Of a stretch of DNA of 64,000 nucleotides, positions 43,443 to 52,392 are shown one piece after another. Numbering within the stretch: the first letter of the stretch is position 1; each line of letters opens with the position of its first letter. Both the position numbers and the translations under genes were made by a program. Source of the DNA: Bradyrhizobium zhanjiangense (GTDB lineage Bacteria > Pseudomonadota > Alphaproteobacteria > Rhizobiales > Xanthobacteraceae); NCBI RefSeq assembly GCF_004114935.1, contig NZ_CP022221.1, positions 8,949,001-9,013,000 on the forward strand, written 5' to 3'. The notes under the pieces are model-generated. The model saw only the letters and a list, made by a program, of their open reading frames with translations. It searched no databases and was not told where the DNA came from.

Positions 43443-46400
43443 TCAGGTGATGTGGAAGATGAAATCGCTGGCCTTGAGATTTGCCGCGATCACGTTCTTC
43501 AGCAGCAGCGACTCGTTCTCCGTGAACGGCGCGCCCTCAGGCTGTGTGACCTGCTGATGCCAAGTGATCAGCGTGTCGCCGGAGCCCTGCTGGACGATGG
43601 TGAGATTGCTAATGGAGTTGACGTCCGAGAATTGCCGCAGGTCGATCTTGTCCAGCCCCGTCGTGAAATCGGTGATGGTGTGCGAGAGGTCGGTGATGGG
43701 TTGCCCGTTCTGGTCGTACAGCACGCCCGGCGAGAACACGAACTGATCCTTGCCGGCGCCGCCGGTCAGCGTGTCGCCCGTATCGGTCGCGAAGATGACG
43801 TCCTTGCCGTCGGTGCCTTCCAGAGTGACGCCTTGGCCGGTGTCCCCCGCCTCGTTGAAGATGAAGTGGACGGTATCGAACAGGCCGGTGGTCTTGTCCG
43901 TCACCGTCAGCGTGATCTGATCATTGTCCGGCGGCGTTTGGCCCGGATCATAGGTGACCCCATCCGCGAGGGCCAAGTTGATGTCGTCGAGAGAGCCGCA
44001 CGCCGCCCCCGGGGCGACACTGCTGTCCGGATCATGTGCAGTTACGGCCGTGATCTTGAACTCATCCGTCGCAGCGCCGGGATCGGTGTCGATGACCGAG
44101 AGACCGGTGATGAAGTCGGTGTTGCTCTCGTTGGCGTGCCAGACGTAGAAGCTCGTGGTGTCGATGACCGGGCCGCTGGCGTCGTCGGCGCCGGTCACGT
44201 CCACCGTGAGCGTTGCCGTGCCGGTGGCGCCATGCGCGTCCGTGGTCTGGACCGTGAAAATATCCGCATAGGACCCGTCCGACAGCGCGTTGATGGCCCC
44301 TGCATTGGGAACGTAGCTGTAGCTGCCGTCCGGGTTGACCGTCAGCGAGCCGTACAGACCCGCAACCGTCGTCGTGGCATGGTGATCCGCGTTCAGGACG
44401 GCATAGGTCAGCGTCGCCGTCTCGCCGCTATCCGCGTCGGTGCCGGCCAGTTGACCGGTAAGATCGGAGAAGGTGTCGGCAGCGGTCGTGTCCGTGAGCG
44501 GGCCGATGTGGAGATCGGCGAGTGTCGGCGCATCGTTGCTGCCGGCGATGTTGATGGTGACTACGCCGCCCGTGCCAGCGCCCTCGGCATCCGACGGAAC
44601 GATCGTGTATTGCAGCGACAGCGTCTGGCCGGCGGCGAGGAAGTCGAAGGCCTGGCTGCCCGAATTGAAATTCCAGGTGAACTGGGCGTAGCTGGCCGTG
44701 CCGTCGAGGATGTCGCCGGACGGCACGATGAGATAGTTCAAAAGGTCCGCATGCGACAGCCCGCCGACGTCGCCGGTTTGCGGCACGCCGTCGAGAGAGA
44801 CCTGCACCTGGCTGACCGACACCGTGACGTGATCGATCGCGTCGACGTCGGAGACCGCCAGCACGCCATGCGAAAGCTGGCCGGCATTGGTTTCCATCAG
44901 ATCGGCGACGGCGCCGCCCGGGCCGGAGGTCCCGCTGGCCCAGTCTGCAGTGCCCTCGATTGCGAGGCTGTGGGCGGAGTTGACCATATTGGTGGCCGTG
45001 GTCCCGCTGCCGTCGCCGAGCTGATAATACGCGGCGAGATTCGCCTCGCTGCCGGTGAGGCCGGTGAAATCGATCGACTGGATCTGCGTCTGCGTGAGCG
45101 CAGTGGTCCAGACACTGACATCGGCGATCGAGCCGAAGAAGCCTTCCGCTCCAAAGCCCGCCGCACCTGGGTCACTCGCGGCGCCGATCATCATGTAGGA
45201 CGCCGACGGATTCGACGGACTGCCGTCGATCGGGTTGACCGTCCATGACTGCGAATATTCGAGGTTTCCGTCGAGATAGAGCGTGAAGGTGCCGTTGTCG
45301 CGGGTCAGCGCGATGTTGTGCCACTGCGACGCGGTGAGCGCCACGCCGGTATCGGCGATCTGGACGCCGCCCGCGAGAATCTGCAGCTCCATAGTGCCAT
45401 CGGCGTTGACGGTGCCAAGGAGACCGAAGCCGGTGGTCGAGGTGTTGCCGTTGTAGAACAGAATCTGGCCGTGATCGGGATTGGCGCCCCCGCTCCAGTT
45501 CACCCAGCCGTCCAGCGTCACGTCATCGGTGGCGACCGTCGGCACGTCGCCGACCGCGATGGTCTGGCCGTCGAAGTTCATGTAGTTCGATGTCACATAG
45601 GAGACGGCCGGCGCATCGTTGGTGCCGGTGATCGTGACGGTGACGTCCTGCGAGACTTGCGCGCCGTGATCGTCGGTAAAGGTGACGGTGTAGACCTGGG
45701 TGATGGTCTGCCCCTCCGCCAGCGACTGCAGCACGGGATCGCTATTGTCCAGCGTGAAGTGCCAGCCCAGCGTCGCGCCGTTGCTGGTGTCGGTGCTGGA
45801 TTCGGACACCGGGTCGATCGTGAAGGTGCCGATATTCGTGCTGTCGTCCTCGAAGCCCGGCAGAGCCGAACTGACGGACGACGATTTGAACGACCACTGC
45901 GCCGTGTGGGTGTCGGTCAGGTCGACGTCCTGGATCGCCAGCGTGCCGCATGCCGACAGCGACGAACCCTCATCCTCGGTGACCGCGCCTGTCGCCGCGG
46001 CCGCATCGCTCGTGATCGTCGGCGCGTCGTTGACGCCGTTGATCGTGACGGTGACATCCTGGCTGACGGTGCCGCCGTGGTGGTCATCGAACGTGACGGT
46101 GTAGACCTGGGTGATGGTCTGGCCCTGCGCGAGCGATTGCAGCAGCGCGTCGTTGTTGTCGAGCGTGAAGTGCCAGCCCAGCGTAGCGCCGTTGTTGGTG
46201 TCGGTGCTGGATTCGAGCACCGACGGATCGATCGTGAACGTGCCGATGTTCGTGCTGTTGGCGTCGAACCCCGGCAGAGCCAAGCTGACGGATGACGACT
46301 TGAACACCGCCTGCGCGGTATGAGTGTCGATCAGGTCGAGGTCCTGGATCGCCAGTGTGCCGTCAATCGACAATGTCGGACCGGTGTCCTCGGTGACCTC

Positions 46401-49334
46401 GCCCGTTGCCGCCAAGGCATCGCTGGTCACGGTCGGCGCATCGTTGACTCCCGTGATGGTGACGGTGACGTCCTGCGTGACCGTCGCATTGTGATTGTCG
46501 GTGAAGGTGACGGTGTAGACCTGGGTGATGGTCTGACCTTCCGCCAGCGACTGCAGCATCGCATTGCTGTTGTCGAGCGTGAAGTGCCAACCCAGCGTGG
46601 CGCCGTTGTTGGTGTCGGTGTTGGATTCGAGCACCGAAGGATCGATCGTGAAGGTGCCGATATTCGTAGCGCCCTCAACAAAGCCCGGCAGATGCGCGCT
46701 CGAGGACGAGGACTTGAACACCGCCTGCGCCGTATGGGTGTCGATCAGGTCCAGATCCTGGATTGCCAGCGTGCCGTCGATCGACAGCGACAGGGCCGTG
46801 TCCTCGATGACTTTGCCCGTCGCCGCCGCGGCGCTGCTGGTCACGGTCGGCGCATCGTTGGTCCCGGTAATGGTGACCGTGACGTCCTGGGTGACCGTTC
46901 CGCCGTGATGATCGTCGACGGTAACGGTGTAGACCTGCGTGATGGTCTGGCCTTCGGCCAGCGACTGCAGCACCGGATCGTTATCGTCGAGCGTGAAGGT
47001 CCAGCCCACCGACCCTCGCGTGCTGACGCCGGGGCTCTCGCTCACCGGCAGAAGCGCGAAAGTGCCGATATGCGAGCTGCCGTCGCTGAAGCCGGGCAGA
47101 TGCGCGCTCGACGTCGTCGACTTCAGGGCGAAGCTCGCGCTGTGCGTGTCCGTGAGATCAGGGTCGTTGAAGGCGATGGTACCCTCGGCCGTCAGGGGCG
47201 TCGCATCCTCCGTCACCGCGCCGGTCGGGATCGTGGAGTCTTCGACGATCGTCGGCACGTCGTTGGTGCCCTCGACATTGACGTCCGCACCGTTGATGGA
47301 CACGCTGATCGGCGTGCTGACCACACCGCCGTGCCCGTCATCGACCTGCACCACATAATTGAGGGTCAGCGTCTCGCCTTCGGCGAGGAAATCGAAGAGA
47401 TGGTCGGGAACGCTGTAGGTCCAGGTGGCCGAGCCGTTGTTGCTGTTTCCCGCGCCCTGCACCACGGTCAGCGGCACCTCGACGGCGGCGATCGCGGCGC
47501 GTTGCTCCGGCGTCAGCGTCGCGGTGATATCGTTGCCTTCAGCATCGAGATATTTGAACGGCTGGGTCGACGAGAGCGCCGCGCTCACGATCGGCCGGTC
47601 CGTCAGATCGACGTCGGCAAACGTGACCGTGCCCGTGATGGTGTCCAGAGCCTCGTTGCCTGTCCCGACCTTCTCGATGACGGTGCCACCCGATGTCGCG
47701 ACGGTAGGCTTGTCGTTCGTCCCCGTGATCGTGATGGTGATCGGGATGAACTTGGACTCCGGGTTCACCGCGAAATTGGTATCGACGCGAACCATGTAGG
47801 TCAGCGTCAGCGTTTCGCCGGCTGCGAGGAAGTCGAAGACGTGGTCGGGGACCGTGTAGGTCCAGACCGCAGAGCCATTGTTGTTGTTGCCGCCATCGGC
47901 AACGACGTTGATCTGGATCTGCGTCGCCGCGATGTCCTGCTTCTGCAGCGCGGTGAGTGAGCCAGTAACGTCCTGCTGGCCCGCGTTCTTGTAGACGTAG
48001 TTCGGCGCCTCGGCGAGGCTCACCGACACCGTCGGCAGGTCGCCGAGGTTTTGATCGACGAAGGTGATCCGGCCGGAGACCGTGTCGTTATGCGTCGTGT
48101 CGCCCGTGGTGTCCGCGCGCTCGGTGAACTCGAACGCCGTCTTCACGTTGCCGCTGGAATCGAGACTTTGCACCAGTGGCTGGCCGGGAACACGGGTGGC
48201 CGTAGGCGTGGAGGTGTGGGGGCCGTCCTGTCCCTGCGGATTGAGATTGACGAATGTCGCGATCGCGATCGGGCCCGCCCCCGATTTGAACACCACGTCC
48301 TGGCTGATCGGCGTGATCGTGTCGGTGAAGTTCGTGGTCAGCTTGGTGTTGGTGTTGTTGTCGGTGAACTTCAGCGTGAACACATCCGTGATCAGCTTCT
48401 GCACGTCCGGCGACATCAGCGCATTGCTGATCGAGACGTTGCCGCCGCTGATCTGGATCATCTGGCCGGCCTGGTTGACCGTCGCGATCGGCAGCAGCGT
48501 GACCTTGTCGAACAGGATGTAGGAGCCCGTGGTGCCGTTCGGCTCGACCAGCACCTGGAAGCTCGCCTGCGGCTGCGGATCGCCGCCGCCGGCGGGAACG
48601 ACGAAGTTGATCTGGGTCAGCACCGCGGTGCCGCGGATGCCCATGGTGGCGACCGGCGTGTCGATCTTCATGTCGCCGTGCTTGGCGGTCTCGCCGGCGA
48701 CGAAGGTGATGGTGCCCGCGACCAGGCTCAGCAGCGAGGAGTTGCTCGACCCGTTGGGGTCATAGACCATCTCGTTCAGCACCATCCGTGCATTGGAGGA
48801 CAGGCCGAACACGGTGCCGTCGATGAAGGTGATGCCGAGCGTCGAATCGGCGCCGGTCGAGACCACGTCGCCCTTCTCGACATTGTCGCCGTTGTTCAGG
48901 ATGACCGAAACGCCATTGCGGATCGCGGTCGCGCTGCCGGAGAGTTTTGTGACGTGACCGATGACCTGGGCCGCGGCAGCGCCAGGCGCGGCCTGCGCAT
49001 ATTGCACATGGCCCGTGAGCGCGCTGACGATGTCGCCGCTGAGGTGGGCGCCATCGGGCGAGGCGACCGCCGCGCGCTTGTCGCCCCTAAAATAATCGTG
49101 AACGACGAACTCATGACCCTCATGGGACAGCACGAGGTCGAGACCTGCGCGCTTGAACTCGCCATTGAAGATCAGGTTGGGATCGGGAACAACGAACGCG
49201 CCATCGGGCACGTGACCATGCGCCTTGGCGATAAAGGGCTTGGCAGCAGAGAAATCGACATGGCCATCGGCGAGCGAACGGGAATCCTGGCCGTCCAAGG
49301 ACATCGCGGCGTCAAATTTGCCAGCGTAATTCAA
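43443..49334 (-). CDS. Giant surface/secreted protein: FecR, VCBS, LamG and RTX-like C-terminus
   Basis: This 1963-residue acidic repeat protein opens with an in-frame TTG at 49334; ATG 49304 is an alternative. It has no Sec signal. Residues about 123-240 form a FecR-like domain (IGHVTKLSGSATAIRNGVSV; VATMGIRGTAVL). VCBS/cadherin-like repeats follow from about 370 to 1245, ending each unit in DVTVTITGTNDAP. A LamG domain (about 1251-1440) comes next, then more VCBS units. The end has an RTX-like GTDGKDVIFATDTGDTLTGG at about 1840 and a C-terminal region typical of type I substrates. It is likely an adhesin exported by the system at 27581-30660, with LapG-type cleavage possible. Confidence 0.9.
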   Translation of the reverse strand: MNYAGKFDAAMSLDGQDSRSLADGHVDFSAAKPFIAKAHGHVPDGAFVVPDPNLIFNGEFKRAGLDLVLSHEGHEFVVHDYFRGDKRAAVASPDGAHLSGDIVSALTGHVQYAQAAPGAAAAQVIGHVTKLSGSATAIRNGVSVILNNGDNVEKGDVVSTGADSTLGITFIDGTVFGLSSNARMVLNEMVYDPNGSSNSSLLSLVAGTITFVAGETAKHGDMKIDTPVATMGIRGTAVLTQINFVVPAGGGDPQPQASFQVLVEPNGTTGSYILFDKVTLLPIATVNQAGQMIQISGGNVSISNALMSPDVQKLITDVFTLKFTDNNTNTKLTTNFTDTITPISQDVVFKSGAGPIAIATFVNLNPQGQDGPHTSTPTATRVPGQPLVQSLDSSGNVKTAFEFTERADTTGDTTHNDTVSGRITFVDQNLGDLPTVSVSLAEAPNYVYKNAGQQDVTGSLTALQKQDIAATQIQINVVADGGNNNNGSAVWTYTVPDHVFDFLAAGETLTLTYMVRVDTNFAVNPESKFIPITITITGTNDKPTVATSGGTVIEKVGTGNEALDTITGTVTFADVDLTDRPIVSAALSSTQPFKYLDAEGNDITATLTPEQRAAIAAVEVPLTVVQGAGNSNNGSATWTYSVPDHLFDFLAEGETLTLNYVVQVDDGHGGVVSTPISVSINGADVNVEGTNDVPTIVEDSTIPTGAVTEDATPLTAEGTIAFNDPDLTDTHSASFALKSTTSSAHLPGFSDGSSHIGTFALLPVSESPGVSTRGSVGWTFTLDDNDPVLQSLAEGQTITQVYTVTVDDHHGGTVTQDVTVTITGTNDAPTVTSSAAAATGKVIEDTALSLSIDGTLAIQDLDLIDTHTAQAVFKSSSSSAHLPGFVEGATNIGTFTIDPSVLESNTDTNNGATLGWHFTLDNSNAMLQSLAEGQTITQVYTVTFTDNHNATVTQDVTVTITGVNDAPTVTSDALAATGEVTEDTGPTLSIDGTLAIQDLDLIDTHTAQAVFKSSSVSLALPGFDANSTNIGTFTIDPSVLESSTDTNNGATLGWHFTLDNNDALLQSLAQGQTITQVYTVTFDDHHGGTVSQDVTVTINGVNDAPTITSDAAAATGAVTEDEGSSLSACGTLAIQDVDLTDTHTAQWSFKSSSVSSALPGFEDDSTNIGTFTIDPVSESSTDTSNGATLGWHFTLDNSDPVLQSLAEGQTITQVYTVTFTDDHGAQVSQDVTVTITGTNDAPAVSYVTSNYMNFDGQTIAVGDVPTVATDDVTLDGWVNWSGGANPDHGQILFYNGNTSTTGFGLLGTVNADGTMELQILAGGVQIADTGVALTASQWHNIALTRDNGTFTLYLDGNLEYSQSWTVNPIDGSPSNPSASYMMIGAASDPGAAGFGAEGFFGSIADVSVWTTALTQTQIQSIDFTGLTGSEANLAAYYQLGDGSGTTATNMVNSAHSLAIEGTADWASGTSGPGGAVADLMETNAGQLSHGVLAVSDVDAIDHVTVSVSQVQVSLDGVPQTGDVGGLSHADLLNYLIVPSGDILDGTASYAQFTWNFNSGSQAFDFLAAGQTLSLQYTIVPSDAEGAGTGGVVTINIAGSNDAPTLADLHIGPLTDTTAADTFSDLTGQLAGTDADSGETATLTYAVLNADHHATTTVAGLYGSLTVNPDGSYSYVPNAGAINALSDGSYADIFTVQTTDAHGATGTATLTVDVTGADDASGPVIDTTSFYVWHANESNTDFITGLSVIDTDPGAATDEFKITAVTAHDPDSSVAPGAACGSLDDINLALADGVTYDPGQTPPDNDQITLTVTDKTTGLFDTVHFIFNEAGDTGQGVTLEGTDGKDVIFATDTGDTLTGGAGKDQFVFSPGVLYDQNGQPITDLSHTITDFTTGLDKIDLRQFSDVNSISNLTIVQQGSGDTLITWHQQVTQPEGAPFTENESLLLKNVIAANLKASDFIFHIT
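45610..47270 (-). repeat. Tandem VCBS repeats within the giant gene (about 414-bp unit)
   Basis: Four consecutive units of about 138 codons recur, each with LQSLAEGQTITQVYTVT and then QDVTVTITGxNDAPT. Linker sites GACGTCC...GTGACGGTGAC recur at about 45613, 46024, 46438 and 46853, giving intervals of 411-415 bp. The middle two units are the most alike, including DTHTAQAVFKSSS and NIGTFTIDPSVLES, so recombination between them could change protein length. Confidence 0.85.
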
Positions 49335-49956
49335 TCGGGCACCGTAAAAAGGGTTAAAATCTAAGTAAGTATCGACCGCCTAAGCTTGCATAGCATTACC
49401 AAGTCCTTAGCGAAACCATCTATTGCTTGTGTGATTTCGCGTCACCGAGCCGCGCCCGGCTCGGTCGGAGCAAGTCTTCATGGAGGAAGCGGGGCAACTC
49501 GAGAAATATTTGGAAGTATAATTTCGCCTGTTTGAGCCCATTTCCGGCACTCCTACGTATTCCAATGTATAGATCTTGGAACGAATACTTGTGTCATCTC
49601 TTGTTCATGGTGCCCCGCAGCACACTGGGGCAAATACGGAGCCAAATCTGTGACCCAACTAACAGAACCCGGGAAATATCGGGCCGTTAGCCATAGGACG
49701 CGGAATCAGCGAGCGCACAACCAATAACTGCAATTGGCTCCATTTCGCGGCAGCCGGCGCTTCCCCTAGCCCCCGATTCGTAAAATTTTATGCAATCTGG
49801 GCAGGCTCGTTTCAGCCTGTTCCCCGGTTTCGGGACCCCCTGCCGGGCGCGTTAAGCAGAACAAAACGGCCCATCTCGCACTATCTCCGCGAAAGCAACA
49901 AAGCCCGGCACGTCGAGATCGAGGGGGATCTCGCGATGCCCGGAAGGGGATGTCAG
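49335..49956. promoter_or_regulatory. 622-bp divergent control region of the giant protein and the LapG-type protease
   Basis: No gene is found. The stretch is visibly richer in A and T than its neighbours. It contains a 9-bp stem hairpin ACCGAGCCG-CGCC-CGGCTCGGT at 49444-49465, without a T run. The length and composition suggest a complex promoter for the two divergent genes; no specific regulator site was recognised. Confidence 0.5.
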
Positions 49957-50688
49957 ATGGAGACCGCTGCTCGCTCGCGCGCTTGGCGCGCAATCCTTGT
50001 CTTGTGCGCATTGATCCTGCTCGGATCGGTCGCCGAGCTTCGCGCCGGCACGTTGCTGTCGCCGGGCGCCGGCGTCCTCGTGCGCAAATCCGCCGAGCCG
50101 TTCGGCGTGTTCGCCTTTGCCATCTCATCGGGCAGCCTGCAACGGAAATGGCTCGCGCTGAAGGACAGGCTCGACGACGACATGGTGCAGCTCGCGCTGT
50201 GCGATGGCGACCGGGACCATTGCGCATCGCCTGCGGCCCTGAAACTGCTCGCCATCGTCGACCAGGCCCGTGATCGCGACGGCCGCGCGAAGCTGGGCGA
50301 GGCCAACCGCGCCATCAACCTCGCCATCCGGGCCACCAATGACGGCACCGACGACGTCTGGAGCTCGCCGCTTGCGACTTTCCAGCGCGGCGCCGGCGAT
50401 TGCGAAGACTATGCCATTGCCAAGCTCGCCGCCCTGCGGCTCGCCGGCGTTGCCGCCGAAGACCTCCGCATCGTCGTGGTGCGCGACACCCACGCCGGCG
50501 AGGCGCATGCGGTGGCCGCCGCACGGCTCGACGGCCACTGGCTGATGCTCGACAACCGCCGCATGGCAATGGTCGCGGACGACGCGACACCGATCTACCA
50601 GCCGCTTTTCGTGCTCTATCAGTCAGCCGTGATGAAGTATGTCGACGAACCCGTGCGGTTCTCGATGGCCGCCAACGAGACGCATTGA
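49957..50688 (+). CDS. Transglutaminase-like cysteine protease (BTLCP, LapG type)
   Basis: The protein has 243 residues from ATG 49957, supported by GGAAGGGGA upstream; an ATG 21 bp earlier is in frame. A signal peptide (AWRAILVLCALILLGSVAEL) sends it to the periplasm. The triad is C149 in RGAGDCEDYA, H184 in AGEAHAVA and D199 in LMLDNRR, matching the LapG-like family. LapG cuts giant type I adhesins near the N-terminus to release them from the cell. The gene is divergent from such a protein, which supports a protease-substrate pair. No LapD-like c-di-GMP partner is in view. Confidence 0.88.
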   Translation: METAARSRAWRAILVLCALILLGSVAELRAGTLLSPGAGVLVRKSAEPFGVFAFAISSGSLQRKWLALKDRLDDDMVQLALCDGDRDHCASPAALKLLAIVDQARDRDGRAKLGEANRAINLAIRATNDGTDDVWSSPLATFQRGAGDCEDYAIAKLAALRLAGVAAEDLRIVVVRDTHAGEAHAVAAARLDGHWLMLDNRRMAMVADDATPIYQPLFVLYQSAVMKYVDEPVRFSMAANETH

Positions 50689-50729
50689 ACCCGGATCCTG
50701 TAGGCGCGCGACGAGGCAACCCATACGAT

Positions 50730-50870
50730 GTCGTCCCGGCGAAGGCCTGGACCCATACCGCGTGATCATTCGGTGGACGCAGGTAGTTGTACCAAAGGAA
50801 AGCCGAATAACCACCAATCTTCGCCAAACGTCTCCCCAGGGTTATGGGTCCCGGCCTTCGCCGGGACGAC
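50730..50870. repeat. Dispersed palindromic repeat (GTCGTCCCGGCGAAGGCCTG)
   Basis: This 141-bp relative of the repeat at 24598 has inverted ends GTCGTCCCGGCGAAGGCC and GGCCTTCGCCGGGACGAC, with arms GACCCATA/TATGGGTC further in. The central part (about 80 bp) differs from the other copy. No gene is present in 50689-50979. Confidence 0.75.
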
Positions 50871-50979
50871 GCTGCAGAACCTTGTAGCTCGCTTCTGGAA
50901 TAAGCCGTCCAGCCACAAAGCCATTCCGTCACATCGTCCGGGACGCTAGCATGGCCGCGGCTATGTGGGGGCGACTGGG

Positions 50980-52095
50980 ATGCGGCTCATCGTGCTGATT
51001 GTGCTTGCGCTGCTGGCGTTGCCGGCCGCCCCAGCCTCCGCGCAATCCGGCCGTTCCATCGCCGACAGGCTGCCGCTGTTCGCCAAGAACAACTGCCAAC
51101 AGATACGCGATCCCGGCAACCAATTGTTCTGCGGCGATGCCGAGCTTGCCGCCGCCGCCGAGAAGCTGAGCTCGGCGATCGAGGCACGGCTCGCCCGCCT
51201 GCCCGATCGCCTGCCCGCGATCGAGGAGAATGCGATCTGGAACCGGCAGCGCAACCTCAGCTGCGGCATCGTCGGCCAGACCGCGATCCGCGCCGACGAT
51301 TTCGACCGGGTGAAGGCGTGCCTGCTCAAGGTCACCGAGGAGCGCGCCGCAATTGTGCGCGATCCGGATTTCGACTGTCTCGCGGCCAACACCGCGGCGG
51401 GCGCGCTGATCTGCGCGGACCCGGCGCTGGCGCTTGCCGAAGCCGAGTTGAACAGCCAGGTGCTCGGCCTGATCGGCAGGCTGGACCCGACCGCAGCGCG
51501 CTTTGCCTTCGCCGAATATGGAAGGTGGACGCGAGAGCGCGACCGCAAATGCAATCTGGTCGGCAAGGAGAACGTGCCGCTCCTGGAGCTGGAATCCGCG
51601 GAGGACTGTCTCGCCGACCATTTGAAGCGCAAGACCGATGAGATTCGCGCCGCGAGAGGCGACCCCAAGAAGGTGTTCGGCCGGCAGGTCGCGGCCCACT
51701 CGCCCGACACCGACGCGGTCGACTTCTGCGCCGCGCGGATTCACGCGGCCAATTCGTGTGGAAATTTCCTCCGCATCAACCGCGTCTACGCGCTCGACAG
51801 CCAGGTGACCGAGCAGGAGGCGCAGGTCACCGGCGAGATCGAGATGGCCGTGCTGGCGCCCTTCACCATGTGCAGCAAGGTCGCCTCCACCTGCACCGGC
51901 ACCTGCTGGGACGCCAGAACCGGTCGTCCGCAGCCGAAAGCCAGCAACAAGGAGCGCGCCGGCGAGGCTTTCAATGTCACGCGCCGGCTGAGGATCCAGC
52001 GAACCTTCGCCTTCGTCAAAGCCGCCGACGGCTGGCGCTGCCGCGAAGACGAACTGGCCCCGGTGAACTCGGGCAACGCGGCTGGAGGATCGTGA
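50980..52095 (+). CDS. Secreted LprI-like (DUF1311-type) cysteine-rich protein
   Basis: The protein has 371 residues from ATG 50980; GTG 50965 is in frame. A signal peptide (LIVLIVLALLALPAAPASAQ) is followed by two similar Cys-pair modules at about 40-110 and 125-205: C-x-x-I...QLFCGDAELAAAAEKLSSAI and FDCLAANTAAGALICADPAL with ALAEAELNSQVLGLI. This spacing resembles the lysozyme-inhibitor LprI N-terminal family. The C-terminal third has further Cys (MCSKVASTCTGTC). It is probably periplasmic; the role is unproven. Confidence 0.75.
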   Translation: MRLIVLIVLALLALPAAPASAQSGRSIADRLPLFAKNNCQQIRDPGNQLFCGDAELAAAAEKLSSAIEARLARLPDRLPAIEENAIWNRQRNLSCGIVGQTAIRADDFDRVKACLLKVTEERAAIVRDPDFDCLAANTAAGALICADPALALAEAELNSQVLGLIGRLDPTAARFAFAEYGRWTRERDRKCNLVGKENVPLLELESAEDCLADHLKRKTDEIRAARGDPKKVFGRQVAAHSPDTDAVDFCAARIHAANSCGNFLRINRVYALDSQVTEQEAQVTGEIEMAVLAPFTMCSKVASTCTGTCWDARTGRPQPKASNKERAGEAFNVTRRLRIQRTFAFVKAADGWRCREDELAPVNSGNAAGGS

Positions 52096-52117
52096 ACTCT
52101 TACCCTCCCCTCAAGGG

Positions 52118-52360
52118 CAGGGCTATCGCATATGGATTTCACGAAGATTGTCCGCGGGCTTGCTCGGCCTCTCCCGCTTGCGGGAGAGGCCGACGCGCTC
52201 GCAGAGCGCGGCGAGTGAGGGCTCTCGCCACGCAGAGACGCCCTCCACAATTCAACAATCCCAACGCGGAGACACCCCCACCCCAGCCCTCCCCCGCAAG
52301 CGGGAGAGGGAGCCCAGCGCCGATGCCGCAGCATCGTGCACGCCATATGCGATAGCCCTC
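52118..52360. mobile_element. Miniature inverted-repeat element, copy B (uninterrupted)
   Basis: The 243-bp element has terminal inverted repeats AGGGCTATCGCATATGG (52119-52135) and its perfect complement at 52343-52359. Flanking 10-mers CCCTCAAGGG (52108-52117) and CCCTCCAGGG (52361-52370) differ at one central base and look like a target duplication. The interior aligns in reverse orientation with copy A at 19645-21168 and includes the sequence GTGTCTCCGCG where IS3 entered copy A. It encodes nothing and sits between convergent genes. Confidence 0.82.
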
Positions 52361-52392
52361 CCCTCCAGGGGAGGGTGAAAGCGACACCTCAA

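Noticed and set aside
45610..47270. Regular repeats considered as a CRISPR array
   Set aside because: The units are about 414 bp, coding, and encode VCBS domains; there are no short repeats with unique spacers and no cas genes.
43302..49364. Several long plus-strand open frames opposite the giant surface-protein gene
   Set aside because: They are Arg/His/Asp-rich mirror frames produced by high GC and repeated codons; the minus frame has clear domains across its whole length.
49444..49465. Hairpin considered as a Rho-independent terminator
   Set aside because: The 9-bp stem is good, but no T run follows on either strand and no gene ends nearby.
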